Positions 7,706 to 17,655 of a stretch of 64,000 nt of DNA are shown here, one piece after another. Location: contig CALCMD010000008.1 in the NCBI GenBank assembly GCA_937965795.1, positions 1 to 64,000 of the forward strand. The letters are read 5' to 3'. Numbering within the stretch: the stretch's first letter is position 1; each line of letters starts with the position of its first letter. Below the pieces are notes generated by a model that saw only the letters and a program-made list of their open reading frames with translations, was not told the origin of the DNA and made no database searches. Origin of the DNA: an uncultured Lachnospiraceae bacterium. Lineage in GTDB: Bacteria; Bacillota; Clostridia; Lachnospirales; Lachnospiraceae. The position numbers were made by a program, and so were the translations under genes.

Positions 7706-8467
7706 ATGTCCAGATTTTGTACATACTGTGGCAGACCTTTAAACGAAGGAGAAATCTGCTCTTGTCAACAAAAAAAAGAAAACACTCATCAGGAAGAATA
7801 TCTTTCCGAAACAAACCAGATGAATGCTAAGGCAGAACGCCTTGTTTCTGCAACGAAAAATATGATCCATGAAATACGTTCCATCCTCAAGGCTCCTGTT
7901 ACACACGGAAAAGAACTCATAAACAGTGGAAACAGCGTAGTAGGAATAAAATTTATCATACTAAAAGCTATCGTTGCAGTAATCATTCTGTTGATTGCTA
8001 TTATGAAATTCAAAAGCATGCTTGGCAATTATGTAGGTTATTATGCAGATTATATCGAAATTCCTTATTTCCGTATGATTTTTATAGTAATTATCTTTAC
8101 AGCCGGCTTGGACTTTCTGGAGGGCATTCTGATGAACCTGCTGACTCTGGTCTTTCAAGGCACTGGAGGCATCCAACGGATGCTGTCATTAATCGGCGTG
8201 CGGGCCTTATACCAGGCTGTTGGCATGTCGGCGGTTGGCTTATTGGCGCTGTTCAGCATTCCCGCCGCAGCCGTCTCCCTGGCTCTTATATCAGTGTTCA
8301 CACTGTATCTGGAACATCATTTATTCATTATATCTATAAGATGCAACGAGAATAAAAAGCTGTATGCTTTTTTATTAGAAAAAACATGTTTCTGTCTTAC
8401 CTGCCTTCTTTTAAATATGATGTTTCTTTCAGGGATTATAGAGCAGATACGTAGATTCTTCCATTAA
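7706..8467 (+). CDS. Zinc-ribbon membrane protein of unknown function
   Basis: 253 residues. The N-terminus MSRFCTYCGRPLNEGEICSC holds a CxxC...CxC zinc ribbon, as in many membrane proteins of Clostridia. A charged linker (about 25-75) follows, then four or five hydrophobic segments from about residue 85 to the end. The ATG has a GAAAGGAG site. It sits alone between two convergent PTS genes, separated from each by a terminator, so it is probably transcribed on its own or by readthrough from the upstream EIICB gene. I cannot assign a function. There are no enzyme motifs. It could have been trapped between the two copies when the PTS gene duplicated. Confidence 0.75.
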   Translation: MSRFCTYCGRPLNEGEICSCQQKKENTHQEEYLSETNQMNAKAERLVSATKNMIHEIRSILKAPVTHGKELINSGNSVVGIKFIILKAIVAVIILLIAIMKFKSMLGNYVGYYADYIEIPYFRMIFIVIIFTAGLDFLEGILMNLLTLVFQGTGGIQRMLSLIGVRALYQAVGMSAVGLLALFSIPAAAVSLALISVFTLYLEHHLFIISIRCNENKKLYAFLLEKTCFCLTCLLLNMMFLSGIIEQIRRFFH

Positions 8468-8483
8468 AAAGGATTCCTGAACT

Positions 8484-8514
8484 AAAAAAGACCGCCTTTT
8501 CAGCGGTCTTTTTT
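8484..8514. terminator. Bidirectional terminator between convergent genes
   Basis: A perfect AAAAAAGACCGC / GCGGTCTTTTTT stem with a CTTTTCA loop lies between the stops at 8467 and 8540. It works for both strands. Confidence 0.85.
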
Positions 8515-8539
8515 AGAAAAAGGGATGTTGTATTTTCAA

Positions 8540-10006
8540 TTATTTAGCTAATTTCTTAAACTCGTCAGCTACGAACTGTACCTGTGTACCGATTACAACC
8601 TGAACGGCTGTCTTACTCGGTCTGATAACGCCTCTGACGCCTGCGGATTTGATCTTCTTCTCGTTTACCTTTGTGTAATCCTTGATTTCAAGACGAAGTC
8701 TTGTTACACAGTTATCGATAGAAGTGAGGTTCTCTTTACCGCCAACACCCTCAAGGATGATGCGTGCTACGTCAGTAAAGTTATCGTTTTTCAGAACAGC
8801 TTTCATCTCGTCCTCTTCGTCATCTTCTCTACCTGGGGTCTTCAGGTCGAATTTGATGATAGCGAAACGGAATACTAAGTAGAATACTACGAATGCTGCG
8901 ATACCCAGAGGGATGATCAGCCATGTCTTAGCTGCTGCCGGAAGAGATGCTGAGAACAGCAGGTCGGTAGCACCAGCGGAGAAGCTGAATCCTGCACGGA
9001 ATCCAAGAGCTACCGTAATGATGGTAAAGATTCCGTATAACAGAGAGTAAATTAAGTACAGAACAGGAGCCAGGAACATGAATCCGAACTCGAACGGCTC
9101 TGTAACACCACATACGAATGCGCAGACAGCAGCGGAAGCTACCAGACCGATCGCAACTTTCTTCTTGTTATCCTTTGCACACTGAACCATAGCCAGCGCT
9201 GCACCTGGGATACCAAACATCATACATGGGAAGAAACCGGACATGTACATACCAAGCGACCATGTAACATCTGCGCTTGTCTCTCCAGCCCAGAAGTGAG
9301 TCAGATCGCCAAGACCGATGGTCGGGAACCAGAAGATGTTGTTCAGTGCGTGGTGCATACCGATCGGGATTAACAGACGGTTCAAGAATGCGTAGATACC
9401 TGCACCAACAGTTTCCATACCAACGATACCGTTACCGATTGCTACCAGTAAGCCGAAGATCAGCGGCCATACAAACAGCAGGATAACAGAAGCTACGATA
9501 GAAACAACTGCGGCAACGATTGCCACGCAGCGTTTTCCGCTGAAGAATGCCAGCCAATCAGGAAGCCTCGTGGATTTGAATTTGTTGTAGCATGTAGCGC
9601 CGATGATACCGCAGAGGATACCGATGAACTGGTTACCAGCAACTTTCTGGAAAGCAATAAACTTCTCTGTTCCTTCTTCCAGAGTCATGAAGGTTCCAAC
9701 TGTTCCAGGAGCCAGAAGGTTCTGGATCATCAGCCAGGAAACCAGAGCTGCCAGAGCGCCAACGCCATCATTGTCATCTGACATACCAATACCAACACCT
9801 ACTACAAACAGGATTGCCATGTTATCAATTAACGCGCCGCCAGCTTTTACAAGCAGGAAACCGATGATGTTCGCAATACCAACAACATCTCCACCCTGCA
9901 TAGTGGACGGACAGAGCAGGTATCCGATACCCATCAGAATACCACAAATCGGAAGGGTTGCTACTGGAAGCATCAACGCCTTACCAAGTTTCTGTAAATA
10001 CTTCAT
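8540..10006 (-). CDS. PTS transporter EIICB, glucose/N-acetylglucosamine family (second copy)
   Basis: 488 residues with the same layout as the gene at 6039: EIIC about 1-375, then an acidic linker (GREDDEEDE) and EIIB with the phosphocysteine in IDNCVTRLRLEI. The last 100 residues differ from the other copy at only two positions, and long stretches of DNA are identical there. The loop segments around residues 105-130 and 255-265 are shorter and different, so sugar specificity or regulation may differ. It lies 83 bp downstream of crr on the same strand and is probably served by that EIIA. The site is GGAAAGGAG. Confidence 0.88.
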   Translation of the reverse strand: MKYLQKLGKALMLPVATLPICGILMGIGYLLCPSTMQGGDVVGIANIIGFLLVKAGGALIDNMAILFVVGVGIGMSDDNDGVGALAALVSWLMIQNLLAPGTVGTFMTLEEGTEKFIAFQKVAGNQFIGILCGIIGATCYNKFKSTRLPDWLAFFSGKRCVAIVAAVVSIVASVILLFVWPLIFGLLVAIGNGIVGMETVGAGIYAFLNRLLIPIGMHHALNNIFWFPTIGLGDLTHFWAGETSADVTWSLGMYMSGFFPCMMFGIPGAALAMVQCAKDNKKKVAIGLVASAAVCAFVCGVTEPFEFGFMFLAPVLYLIYSLLYGIFTIITVALGFRAGFSFSAGATDLLFSASLPAAAKTWLIIPLGIAAFVVFYLVFRFAIIKFDLKTPGREDDEEDEMKAVLKNDNFTDVARIILEGVGGKENLTSIDNCVTRLRLEIKDYTKVNEKKIKSAGVRGVIRPSKTAVQVVIGTQVQFVADEFKKLAK

Positions 10007-10667
<661 letters not shown>

Positions 10668-10744
10668 AATTCTTTCTTATTGTACCAATAATTTCGCCTA
10701 AGGTCAACTCATTTTTTTTATATTTTTTATACATTTTTTATAAA

Positions 10745-11350
10745 TCAGCGCATGTTCTTTACTTTTTCGATAAAAGCTCTCACCTTTCCGCTTTCCTTGC
10801 CGTTTTCCCCTTCTACCCCTGTGCTGACGTCTACGACGTCCGGGTGGAAGATGTCGATGGCTTCCCTGACGTTCCCCTCATTCAGTCCTCCTGCCAGCAC
10901 CAGCATCCGTCCGCCTTGCCCAAAATACCTCATTTTTTCCCAGTCAAACGCTTTGCCGGAGCCAGGTGTGCTTCCATCCAGCACACAGGCCGTGATCTTC
11001 TCGCTTTCCTCCTCCTGTAAAATAACAGGATCTGTCACATTATATGCCCGCCAGACCGGAATCATGATTTTCCCCAGAAGTTCTTCTGAAAGTTCCCCAT
11101 GTATCTGAACGGCGTTAAAATCCATCTGCTCGATCAGACGTATCTGCTCCAGTGTCGGGGAAACTACCACAGCGACCCTTTGTATCTTCCGGTCCAGATA
11201 CCTGAGCACCTGCCATGCGTTCTGTACGCTGTTATTCCTTCTGCTCTTTTCATAAAACATGACAAACCCTGCATAATCCGCACCGTACCTGTTCAGCATC
11301 CGTGCCTCCTCCGGTTTCGTCAGTCCGCAGATTTTTACCTTTGTTTCCAT
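10745..11350 (-). CDS. trpF: Phosphoribosylanthranilate isomerase
   Basis: This enzyme catalyses the Amadori rearrangement in tryptophan synthesis (PRA to CdRP). It is a (beta/alpha)8 barrel of about 201 residues. The N-terminal VKICGLTKPEEA carries the conserved cysteine; AVQIHGE, VLAGGLNEGNV and DVSTGVE are family motifs. The region usually reading SPR is here KSRRNNS, so it is somewhat divergent. I chose the ATG at 11350 with GGAAGGTG; an ATG five codons earlier is possible. No other trp gene is nearby. It stands 18 bp after a HAD phosphatase gene. A role in another pathway cannot be excluded. Confidence 0.82.
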   Translation of the reverse strand: METKVKICGLTKPEEARMLNRYGADYAGFVMFYEKSRRNNSVQNAWQVLRYLDRKIQRVAVVVSPTLEQIRLIEQMDFNAVQIHGELSEELLGKIMIPVWRAYNVTDPVILQEEESEKITACVLDGSTPGSGKAFDWEKMRYFGQGGRMLVLAGGLNEGNVREAIDIFHPDVVDVSTGVEGENGKESGKVRAFIEKVKNMR

Positions 11351-11368
11351 CGTTACACCTTCCATCCT

Positions 11369-12157
11369 CTAAATTAATCCCAGGCGCCTGCATCCATTCC
11401 AGATGCCATCCTCCGTCAAAGAAGTTGTCACATAATCGGCTGCCTCTTTAATCACAGCAGAACCATTTCCCATTGCGACCCCAATCCCCGCCGTGCGGAT
11501 CATCCCCAGGTCGTTTACGCTGTCCCCAAAAGCAATAGTATCCGAAAGCTCCGTTCCCAGCAGCTCGCAGACCTTCTTCATCCCGGTGCCCTTATCATAC
11601 CCTTTCGGCACAAATTCCACGACCGCCGGATTGTGAATCATAAAATCATAATGCTCTTTCATGGCTTCAAAGCATCCTTCCCTATCCGCATGGTCTGTGG
11701 CACAGGAAAGCTTCGAAACCTCCCATTTTCCCCATTCCCCCGAAATCGTCCGCAGCCTTTCCGCCGCATCTGCTCTCAGTTTCTTTCCAAAATAATCGTC
11801 TCCGAATTCTTCATTATCCATATAAAGGTATTCCCTGCCTTCCAGAATCGGACGAAATCCGAAACGGCGCACCGTATGGATCGTATCTTCTACCAGCTTA
11901 TTGTCGATTCTGTGATAAAAAACGGTTTCCTCCCCATATTCGATCATGGTTCCGCAGCCGGATACAATACCGTCAAAACCAATCTCCAGCAATTTCGGGT
12001 TTCGAATATACCCTCTGCTGCGCCCGCTGCATAAAAAAGCCAGATTCCCGTTCTCCTTTAAAGTATGGATCGCCCGAACCGTACTTGGAGGAATTTCATT
12101 CCTCTGATTCCATATCGTGCCGTCAATATCAAAAAAAACAATCTTTTTCTTCTGCAT
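11369..12157 (-). CDS. HAD-superfamily (Cof-type) hydrolase
   Basis: 262 residues, the usual size for a Cof/IIB HAD phosphatase that dephosphorylates sugar phosphates or similar small metabolites. Motif I is FFDIDGTIW near residue 10, motif II is the Ser in FLCSGRS, and motif IV is FGDSVNDLGMI near residue 215. A cap domain (about 80-185) lies between. The site is AGGGGTGAGAAT. It is the first gene of a pair with trpF. The substrate cannot be told from sequence. Confidence 0.88.
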   Translation of the reverse strand: MQKKKIVFFDIDGTIWNQRNEIPPSTVRAIHTLKENGNLAFLCSGRSRGYIRNPKLLEIGFDGIVSGCGTMIEYGEETVFYHRIDNKLVEDTIHTVRRFGFRPILEGREYLYMDNEEFGDDYFGKKLRADAAERLRTISGEWGKWEVSKLSCATDHADREGCFEAMKEHYDFMIHNPAVVEFVPKGYDKGTGMKKVCELLGTELSDTIAFGDSVNDLGMIRTAGIGVAMGNGSAVIKEAADYVTTSLTEDGIWNGCRRLGLI

Positions 12158-12262
12158 ATTCTCACCCCTGATTCCTGAATGTCGTTTTATTCTATCATTT
12201 CTGTCTCACAGGGTCAACCTTTGCCTCCTTTGTTTCTGCTCCAAACTTTATCCACAAAAGAT

Positions 12263-12291
12263 TTGACAAATCTTTCTTCTTACGGTATAAT
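12263..12291 (+). promoter_or_regulatory. Consensus housekeeping promoter for the aldolase gene
   Basis: TTGACA, 17 nt, TATAAT. It lies 75 bp upstream of the start at 12366. A TTTAAACTTTTAAAGTTTAAA symmetrical stretch in the leader might be an operator. Confidence 0.85.
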
Positions 12292-12365
12292 CACTTACAT
12301 CTTTTGTTTAAACTTTTAAAGTTTAAAGCGTTAAAGTAATGTTTTTGTAAAGGAGACACGGTATT

Positions 12366-13340
12366 ATGAAAGAAATATCAAAACTGATGAATTTTCGCCC
12401 TGAAATCAAAGTCGTAGACGCCACCCTTCGGGACGGGGGACTTGTAAACGACTTTTATTTTTCTGAAAAATTTGTCCAGGACCTGTATCTGGCGAATTTA
12501 AGAGCCGGCGTGGACTATATGGAGTTTGGCTATAAAGCATCCCGTGAAATGTTCGACGAATCCAAATTCGGAAAATGGAAATTCTGCAAGGACGAGGACA
12601 TCCGTTCCGTCGTAGGCGACAACAATACCGACCTGAAAATTGCGGTTATGGCAGACGTGGGACGCTGCGATTACAAGAAGGATATTACAGACCGTGCCAA
12701 CAGCCCCATCGACCTGATCCGCGTCGCTACTTACATCAATACGATTCCTGCCGCCATTGACATGATTGAGGACGCCCATGCGAAGGGATACGAGACCACC
12801 TGCAATATCATGGCGCTCTCCAATGCCCGCGAACAGGATCTGGAAGTAGCTCTGCACCTTCTCGGCCAGAGCAGCGTTGACGTCATCTATATCGTGGACA
12901 GCTACGGCTCCTTCTACCCGGAACAGATCGCCCGCACCGCCAAGTCATTTTTGGACGTCTGCGGACAGTACGGAAAAGAGGTCGGCGTCCACACGCACAA
13001 TAACCAGCAGCTCGCTTTCGCCAACACCATCGAAGTTACCGGAGACGGCGTAAACTTCCTGGACGCTACCTATAACGGCATGGGCCGCGGCTGCGGAAAC
13101 TGTATGATGGAGCTTCTGCTCGGTTTCCTGAAAAATCCGAAATACAACCTTTATCCGGTCATTCAGTTTATCGAAAAGCACATGACCAGGCTGAAAGAGG
13201 AAGGCGTGATCTGGGGCTATGATTTCCCGTATATGCTGACCGGAATCCTCGACCAGCACCCCCGCTCCGCTATCCAGTTTATGAAAAACGGACGCAAGGA
13301 TTATACAGAATTTTACAAGGAACTGCTTGACAGAGACTAA
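12366..13340 (+). CDS. HMG-CoA lyase-like (DRE-TIM) aldolase
   Basis: 324-residue TIM-barrel protein related to 4-hydroxy-2-oxovalerate aldolase. The DRE-TIM signature is VVDATLRDGGLVND near residue 17, and the metal-binding histidines are in GVHTHNNQQLA. Members cleave or form carbon-carbon bonds next to a carbonyl using a divalent metal. The partner acetaldehyde dehydrogenase found in catabolic loci is missing. The gene stands alone with a strong promoter and a perfect terminator, so it is expressed as a single unit. The true substrate is unknown. The site is AAAGGAGACACGGT before the ATG. Confidence 0.82.
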   Translation: MKEISKLMNFRPEIKVVDATLRDGGLVNDFYFSEKFVQDLYLANLRAGVDYMEFGYKASREMFDESKFGKWKFCKDEDIRSVVGDNNTDLKIAVMADVGRCDYKKDITDRANSPIDLIRVATYINTIPAAIDMIEDAHAKGYETTCNIMALSNAREQDLEVALHLLGQSSVDVIYIVDSYGSFYPEQIARTAKSFLDVCGQYGKEVGVHTHNNQQLAFANTIEVTGDGVNFLDATYNGMGRGCGNCMMELLLGFLKNPKYNLYPVIQFIEKHMTRLKEEGVIWGYDFPYMLTGILDQHPRSAIQFMKNGRKDYTEFYKELLDRD

Positions 13341-13346
13341 AGCGCA

Positions 13347-13368
13347 GGGGGCTGATACATCAGCCCCC
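13347..13368 (+). terminator. Terminator after the aldolase gene
   Basis: GGGGGCTGA-TACA-TCAGCCCCC is a perfect 9-bp stem followed by TCCTCTTATT. It also separates the gene from convergent rarA, whose stop is at 13374. Confidence 0.8.
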
Positions 13369-13373
13369 TCCTC

Positions 13374-14687
13374 TTATTCCCGCACCCATTTCAGATATGC
13401 GGCGATCTCCTTTTCATATCCATTTTCACCAGGTTCATAGAATTTCACATCCCCCAGCTCCTCCGGAAGATACCTCTGCTTTGAGAAATGCTTCGGAAAG
13501 TCATGGGCATACTCATATCCCAGCCCATGCCCCAGCTTTTCGGCTCCCCGGTAATGAGAATCCTTCAGATGTACCGGAACGGTTGCCTTCTGCCGCTTCA
13601 CAGACTCCATCGCCGCAAAGATGGCGTTCGTACAGGAATTGCTCTTTGGCGCCGACGCTACATAAACCGCCGCCTGCGCCAGAATCAACTGCGCCTCCGG
13701 CATCCCGACACGCTCCGCTGCCTGTGCCGCCGCCACCGCTACCTGCAATGCCTGCGGGTCGGCATTTCCCACATCCTCAGAAGCGCAGATCATAATTCGT
13801 CTGGCGATAAACGTCACGCTCTCTCCCGCATACAGCATCCGGGCCAGATAGTATACGGCGGCGTCCGGATCGGAGCCACGCATACTTTTAATAAAAGCGG
13901 AAATCGTATCATAATGGTTATCCCCTGTTTTATCGTAGCGCACCACACGTTTCTGAATACATTCCGAAACTGCCTTAAGCGTCAGATGAATCTTTCCATC
14001 CGCACTCCGTTCCGTCGTCAGGACTCCCAGCTCAATCGCATTTAGCGCCGCCCTCGCATCCCCTCCTGCCATATCTGCCAGAAATTCCTCCGCTTCCTCG
14101 TCAATCACCGCATCGTAAGCGCCCATGCCCCGCTCTTTATCATAAACGGCACGTTCGATCAGCGTGCGGACGTCCTGTTTCTCCAGAGGTTTCAGCTCAA
14201 AGATGACAGACCGGGAAAGCAAAGCCCCGTTCACCTCAAAGTAGGGATTTTCTGTCGTAGCCCCGATCAGAATGAGCGTCCCGTCCTCCACAAAGGGGAG
14301 CAGATAATCCTGCTGCCCCTTGTTGAAACGGTGAATCTCATCCACAAAGAGGATCGTGCGTTTTCCGTACATCCCCAGGCAGTCCTTTGCCGCCTTCACT
14401 ACCTCTTCCATATCCTTCTTTCCGGCAACTGTCGCATTGATCTGTGTAAATTCTGCACTTGTAGTATTAGCAATAACCTTCGCCAGCGTAGTTTTTCCCG
14501 TTCCCGGCGGCCCGTAAAAAATAATCGAGCTGATCTTGTCCGCCTTGATTGCCCGGTAAAGCAGCTTGTCTCTGCCGATGATATGCTGCTGCCCTACCAC
14601 TTCCTCCAGCGTTTTCGGGCGCAGCCGGGATGCCAGCGGCGCCTCTGTTTCCATCGTATTGTTTCTCATATAGTCAAAAAGATCCAT
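13374..14687 (-). CDS. rarA: Replication-associated recombination protein A
   Basis: AAA+ ATPase of the RarA/MgsA/WRNIP1 family that acts at stalled replication forks. It has 437 residues. The conserved start is APLASRLRPKTLEEVVGQQHI. Walker A is GPPGTGKTTLAK near residue 60, Walker B is FVDEIHRFN, and sensor motifs include GATTENPYFEVN. The C-terminal oligomerisation domain ends in the family pattern FYEPGENGYEKEI. The site is ACGGAGGAAAAC. It is 12 bp downstream of a deacetylase gene and probably co-transcribed with it. Confidence 0.95.
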   Translation of the reverse strand: MDLFDYMRNNTMETEAPLASRLRPKTLEEVVGQQHIIGRDKLLYRAIKADKISSIIFYGPPGTGKTTLAKVIANTTSAEFTQINATVAGKKDMEEVVKAAKDCLGMYGKRTILFVDEIHRFNKGQQDYLLPFVEDGTLILIGATTENPYFEVNGALLSRSVIFELKPLEKQDVRTLIERAVYDKERGMGAYDAVIDEEAEEFLADMAGGDARAALNAIELGVLTTERSADGKIHLTLKAVSECIQKRVVRYDKTGDNHYDTISAFIKSMRGSDPDAAVYYLARMLYAGESVTFIARRIMICASEDVGNADPQALQVAVAAAQAAERVGMPEAQLILAQAAVYVASAPKSNSCTNAIFAAMESVKRQKATVPVHLKDSHYRGAEKLGHGLGYEYAHDFPKHFSKQRYLPEELGDVKFYEPGENGYEKEIAAYLKWVRE

Positions 14688-14699
14688 GTTTTCCTCCGT

Positions 14700-15353
14700 T
14701 TATTCCAGAATCAGTTCATCGACCGTCACGAACTCATAGCCCTGCTCCAGCAGCGCGTCCACGATTTGAAGCGCTGCTTTTACAGAAGATTCATAAGAAT
14801 CATGCAGAAGAATGACGTCATTCTCCCCGGCTTCATCGAGTACCTTCCGCACCACCGTATCCACGTTTTTTGTCGTCCAGTCCAGCGGGTCGATCGTCCA
14901 CAGTACCGGAAACATCTGAAACCCGCAGTCCAGCGTCTTATCCCATGCGCCAAAGGGCGGACGTATAAATTCCGTATCTTTCCCCGTAATCTCTCGAACC
15001 CGTTCGCTGGTCTTTCGAATCTGTTCACATGCCTTCTCCTTTGATAATCCCGTGATCTTCACATGGTCATAGGTGTGATTTCCAATCAGGTGTCCTTCCT
15101 CATCCATGCGTTTGATGACGTCCTCATGACCCTCTATATTTTTTCCTACCACAAAAAAAGTCGCCTTTATCCCCCGTTCCTTCAAACCGTCCAAAAGCTC
15201 CTGCGTATAGACCGGGTGGGGTCCGTCGTCAAAGGTCAGCGCAATCTTGGGCTTCATATCCTCCTGCGGCGTCTCTGCGGCTCTGCTGTATAAAAAGCAG
15301 CATCCTGTCAGAATCAGCAGGGCAGCCAGTATCAGAATCCCTTTCTGTTTCAC
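14700..15353 (-). CDS. Polysaccharide deacetylase, NodB domain, probable lipoprotein
   Basis: 217 residues. The N-terminal hydrophobic stretch ends in LILTGCC, a plausible lipobox. The NodB domain (about 35-215) has the metal-binding Asp pair in ALTFDDGPHP, the metal histidines in GNHTYDHV, RPPFGAWD, and the late histidine in ILLHDS. Such enzymes remove acetyl groups from peptidoglycan or other sugar polymers outside the membrane. The start codon is GTG with AGGCGG upstream. It is followed by rarA with a 12-bp gap. Confidence 0.88.
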   Translation of the reverse strand: MKQKGILILAALLILTGCCFLYSRAAETPQEDMKPKIALTFDDGPHPVYTQELLDGLKERGIKATFFVVGKNIEGHEDVIKRMDEEGHLIGNHTYDHVKITGLSKEKACEQIRKTSERVREITGKDTEFIRPPFGAWDKTLDCGFQMFPVLWTIDPLDWTTKNVDTVVRKVLDEAGENDVILLHDSYESSVKAALQIVDALLEQGYEFVTVDELILE

Positions 15354-15405
15354 AAAAAAACCGCCTGTTCTAAAATTACTTATATATACGTCCTTTTGTC
15401 TTTTT

Positions 15406-15819
15406 CTATTCCTGCGGCCCGTTATAAAACTTTTCCCGTTCCCTCCGTGCCAGGTTCAGGCAGAGTACATAAATTACTGCGCCTATCGCCGCAGAATCAT
15501 TGGCGTTTCCGATATGATAGATGAAATACACCAGCGCCCCGTCTCCCACAAGATCCAGTCCCGCGAATTTCAGGTACTGCATTCTCTTTTGGGGCGACAT
15601 GCCTTTTAATTCATGCAGAAACGCCGGCTCCGCCACATCCAGCAAAAGCCAGTAAAAAACCAGAAACCCTGTCAGCATTCCAATCGCCATATTTCCGCTG
15701 ATCAGGTTCCTGTTCTGTGCCACAAAGCACACCAGCACCACCATAACGAGCAGTACCAGAGAAAGGATACTGATTCGGTTCCTGATCGTCTGTTTCTGCT
15801 CCTGATCCATCTTTTCCAT
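15406..15819 (-). CDS. Small membrane protein of unknown function
   Basis: 137 residues with about four hydrophobic segments (near 12-30, 38-60, 85-103 and 108-122) and charged ends. AGGAGG precedes the ATG, so it is well supported as a gene. No domain that I recognise. It lies 52 bp upstream of the deacetylase gene on the same strand and may share a transcript with it. Confidence 0.7.
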   Translation of the reverse strand: MEKMDQEQKQTIRNRISILSLVLLVMVVLVCFVAQNRNLISGNMAIGMLTGFLVFYWLLLDVAEPAFLHELKGMSPQKRMQYLKFAGLDLVGDGALVYFIYHIGNANDSAAIGAVIYVLCLNLARREREKFYNGPQE

Positions 15820-15920
15820 GAAAATTCCTCCTCGCCTGTACTATCGCCATTATACAGGAAGCCGGCCGCGGATTCAATGTTGAACTGAAACATTCCTCTT
15901 TGTGTTTATACTTTCTTAAT

Positions 15921-15949
15921 TTGCTTTTCCGCCAAAGATAACTTATACT
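15921..15949 (+). promoter_or_regulatory. Promoter of the yesL-like gene
   Basis: TTGCTT, 17 nt, TATACT, 50 bp before the start codon. Confidence 0.55.
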
Positions 15950-15998
15950 AGAAAAAGAATAATCTTAAGATCAAAAGAAAACAGACGAGGTAACAATT

Positions 15999-16673
15999 AT
16001 GATGGACCGTATCTTTAACATGGACAATAAGTTTTTCACTTTCATGGGGCGCGTCGCAGACCTGATTCTTTTAAATATCATCTTCCTGCTCTCCTGCATC
16101 CCCATCGTCACCATCGGCGCATCCATAACCGCCATGTACTATGTGACGCTGAAAATGGCGCGAAACGAAGACTCTTATATTTTCCGCAGTTTCGTGAAAT
16201 CTTTTAAGCAGAATTTTAAGCAGAGCACGATCATCTGGCTGATTCTTCTGGCCGTCGGCGCGCTCCTTTTCGTTGATTTTAACATTATGGAACAGGCGGG
16301 TTCAGAAGGCGTCTTTAAAGCCGTCTATCTGGGACTGTATCTGCTTCTCCTGCTTTTCGGCATGGTATTTGCCTACATATTCCCTCTTCTTTCGAGATTT
16401 GACAATACCGTAAAAAACACGTTTCTGAACGCCCTGAAAATGGCGATTGCCCATTTTCCCTATACGGTTCTGATTCTGGCCATTACCTATGTGCCCATGT
16501 TCCTGACGCTGAACTACGGCGTCGTGCTGGTCTATGGCGCATTTGTCTGGATTGCGGCAGGCTTCGCCGTCACCTCTTTTCTGAATGCAAAGATCTTCAC
16601 AAAAATCTTTGCCCGCTATATTCCTGCGCCCGAAGAAGTAAACGATCTGGACTGGCGGCTGGACGAAAACTAA
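15999..16673 (+). CDS. YesL family (DUF624) membrane protein
   Basis: 224 residues. The start MMDRIFNMDNKFFTFMGRVADLI and the following LLSCIPIVTIGASITAMYYV are typical of DUF624 (YesL). About five membrane helices can be seen. YesL proteins are often encoded beside sugar ABC transporters and carbohydrate-degrading enzymes, but none is adjacent here. The molecular role is unknown. The gene has its own promoter and terminator. Confidence 0.82.
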   Translation: MMDRIFNMDNKFFTFMGRVADLILLNIIFLLSCIPIVTIGASITAMYYVTLKMARNEDSYIFRSFVKSFKQNFKQSTIIWLILLAVGALLFVDFNIMEQAGSEGVFKAVYLGLYLLLLLFGMVFAYIFPLLSRFDNTVKNTFLNALKMAIAHFPYTVLILAITYVPMFLTLNYGVVLVYGAFVWIAAGFAVTSFLNAKIFTKIFARYIPAPEEVNDLDWRLDEN

Positions 16674-16685
16674 AGCCAAAAATAT

Positions 16686-16726
16686 GGGACTGCGCAAAGC
16701 GCTCTGGCTTTGCAGCAGTCCCTTTT
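16686..16726 (+). terminator. Terminator after the yesL-like gene
   Basis: GGGACTGC and GCAGTCCC enclose an inner GCAAAGC/GCTTTGC-type stem and are followed by TTTTCT. It lies between convergent genes and may serve both. Confidence 0.75.
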
Positions 16727-16745
16727 CTATGTCCGATGTTCTCTT

Positions 16746-17642
16746 TCAGGAAAACAGATTCTGAAAAAATTCCACGATTGCGTCAAGGATTCTCGTAAAG
16801 AAATTCCCCACACTCTCCGTATCAAAATGAAAATCCAGATTTTCCAGCCTGTGATACAGATCCTGCGCCTGCTCCCTGATGGCGTCCACATTCAGATCCA
16901 GCCCGTCAATTTTATTCATAAGCCCGGCGATCTTATCCCTGTCCTCATCCGAAAGCTGCACTTCCAGCTTTTCGGCCGCCTGTTCGACCAGCTCGCTGAC
17001 GTCCTCCCGGCTGCTGATGGAGCCTTCCGCCACCTCCTGTTTTACCAGGGCGATCAGTTCCTCCACCTTTTCGGCGTCTCCGACATTTTCTACAATTTCT
17101 CCCGTAATGACAAGCTCATTATTCGCCGCATCCAGACTTTCCTCTGACACCACTTCCCCGGTCATCGTTTCATATGCCTTGATCGCTCCCACCAGGGCGG
17201 CCGTACCGGATATGGAAAACGGCCCCGCCACCGTGATGTCTGCGTCCTCCACGCCCGCCGTAATGAGGGCGTTCCGATACATGCCAGGCGTACAGTAAGA
17301 AATGTTGCTGGTGTTTACGTTGATGCCGTTTCCCGCATCTTTTCCAACTACCATAACCGAAGAGAGCGCCCTGGTTCCAATCACGCTGGCCTCCAGGTAC
17401 TCGTCCAGATACTGATGCTCATCCTCATTCGTGACGGTAATCACATCATAATCCTTTAATTCCTCCTCGGTGATGCCGAGAAGCTTCAGCACAGTCGCCC
17501 GCTCCGATTCTTTCAAATCCGCCCCCAGCGCCACATATGGCCTGTCCAGTACCGCATCTACGCGATCGGCCAGCGCCGTCGCCCCTGACGCCAGAAAAAC
17601 GCCAAGCGCCAGCACGGCTGCCAGAATCTGTTTCTTTTTCAT
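16746..17642 (-). CDS. Secreted DUF1002 protein
   Basis: About 298 residues from the ATG at 17642, which has GAGGAGG upstream; an in-frame extension further upstream lies inside the preceding gene and is not needed. A signal peptide ends near ALADRVDA. The DUF1002 pattern is clear: LGADLKESERATVLKLLGI, TNEDEHQYL, GTRALSSVMVV, and TAGVEDADITVAGPFSISGT. The C-terminal third is acidic and helical. The function of the family (B. subtilis YpuA) is unknown; export suggests a cell-envelope role. It starts 13 bp after an alpha/beta hydrolase gene. Confidence 0.82.
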   Translation of the reverse strand: MKKKQILAAVLALGVFLASGATALADRVDAVLDRPYVALGADLKESERATVLKLLGITEEELKDYDVITVTNEDEHQYLDEYLEASVIGTRALSSVMVVGKDAGNGINVNTSNISYCTPGMYRNALITAGVEDADITVAGPFSISGTAALVGAIKAYETMTGEVVSEESLDAANNELVITGEIVENVGDAEKVEELIALVKQEVAEGSISSREDVSELVEQAAEKLEVQLSDEDRDKIAGLMNKIDGLDLNVDAIREQAQDLYHRLENLDFHFDTESVGNFFTRILDAIVEFFQNLFS

Positions 17643-17655
17643 CACTTTTTCCTCC

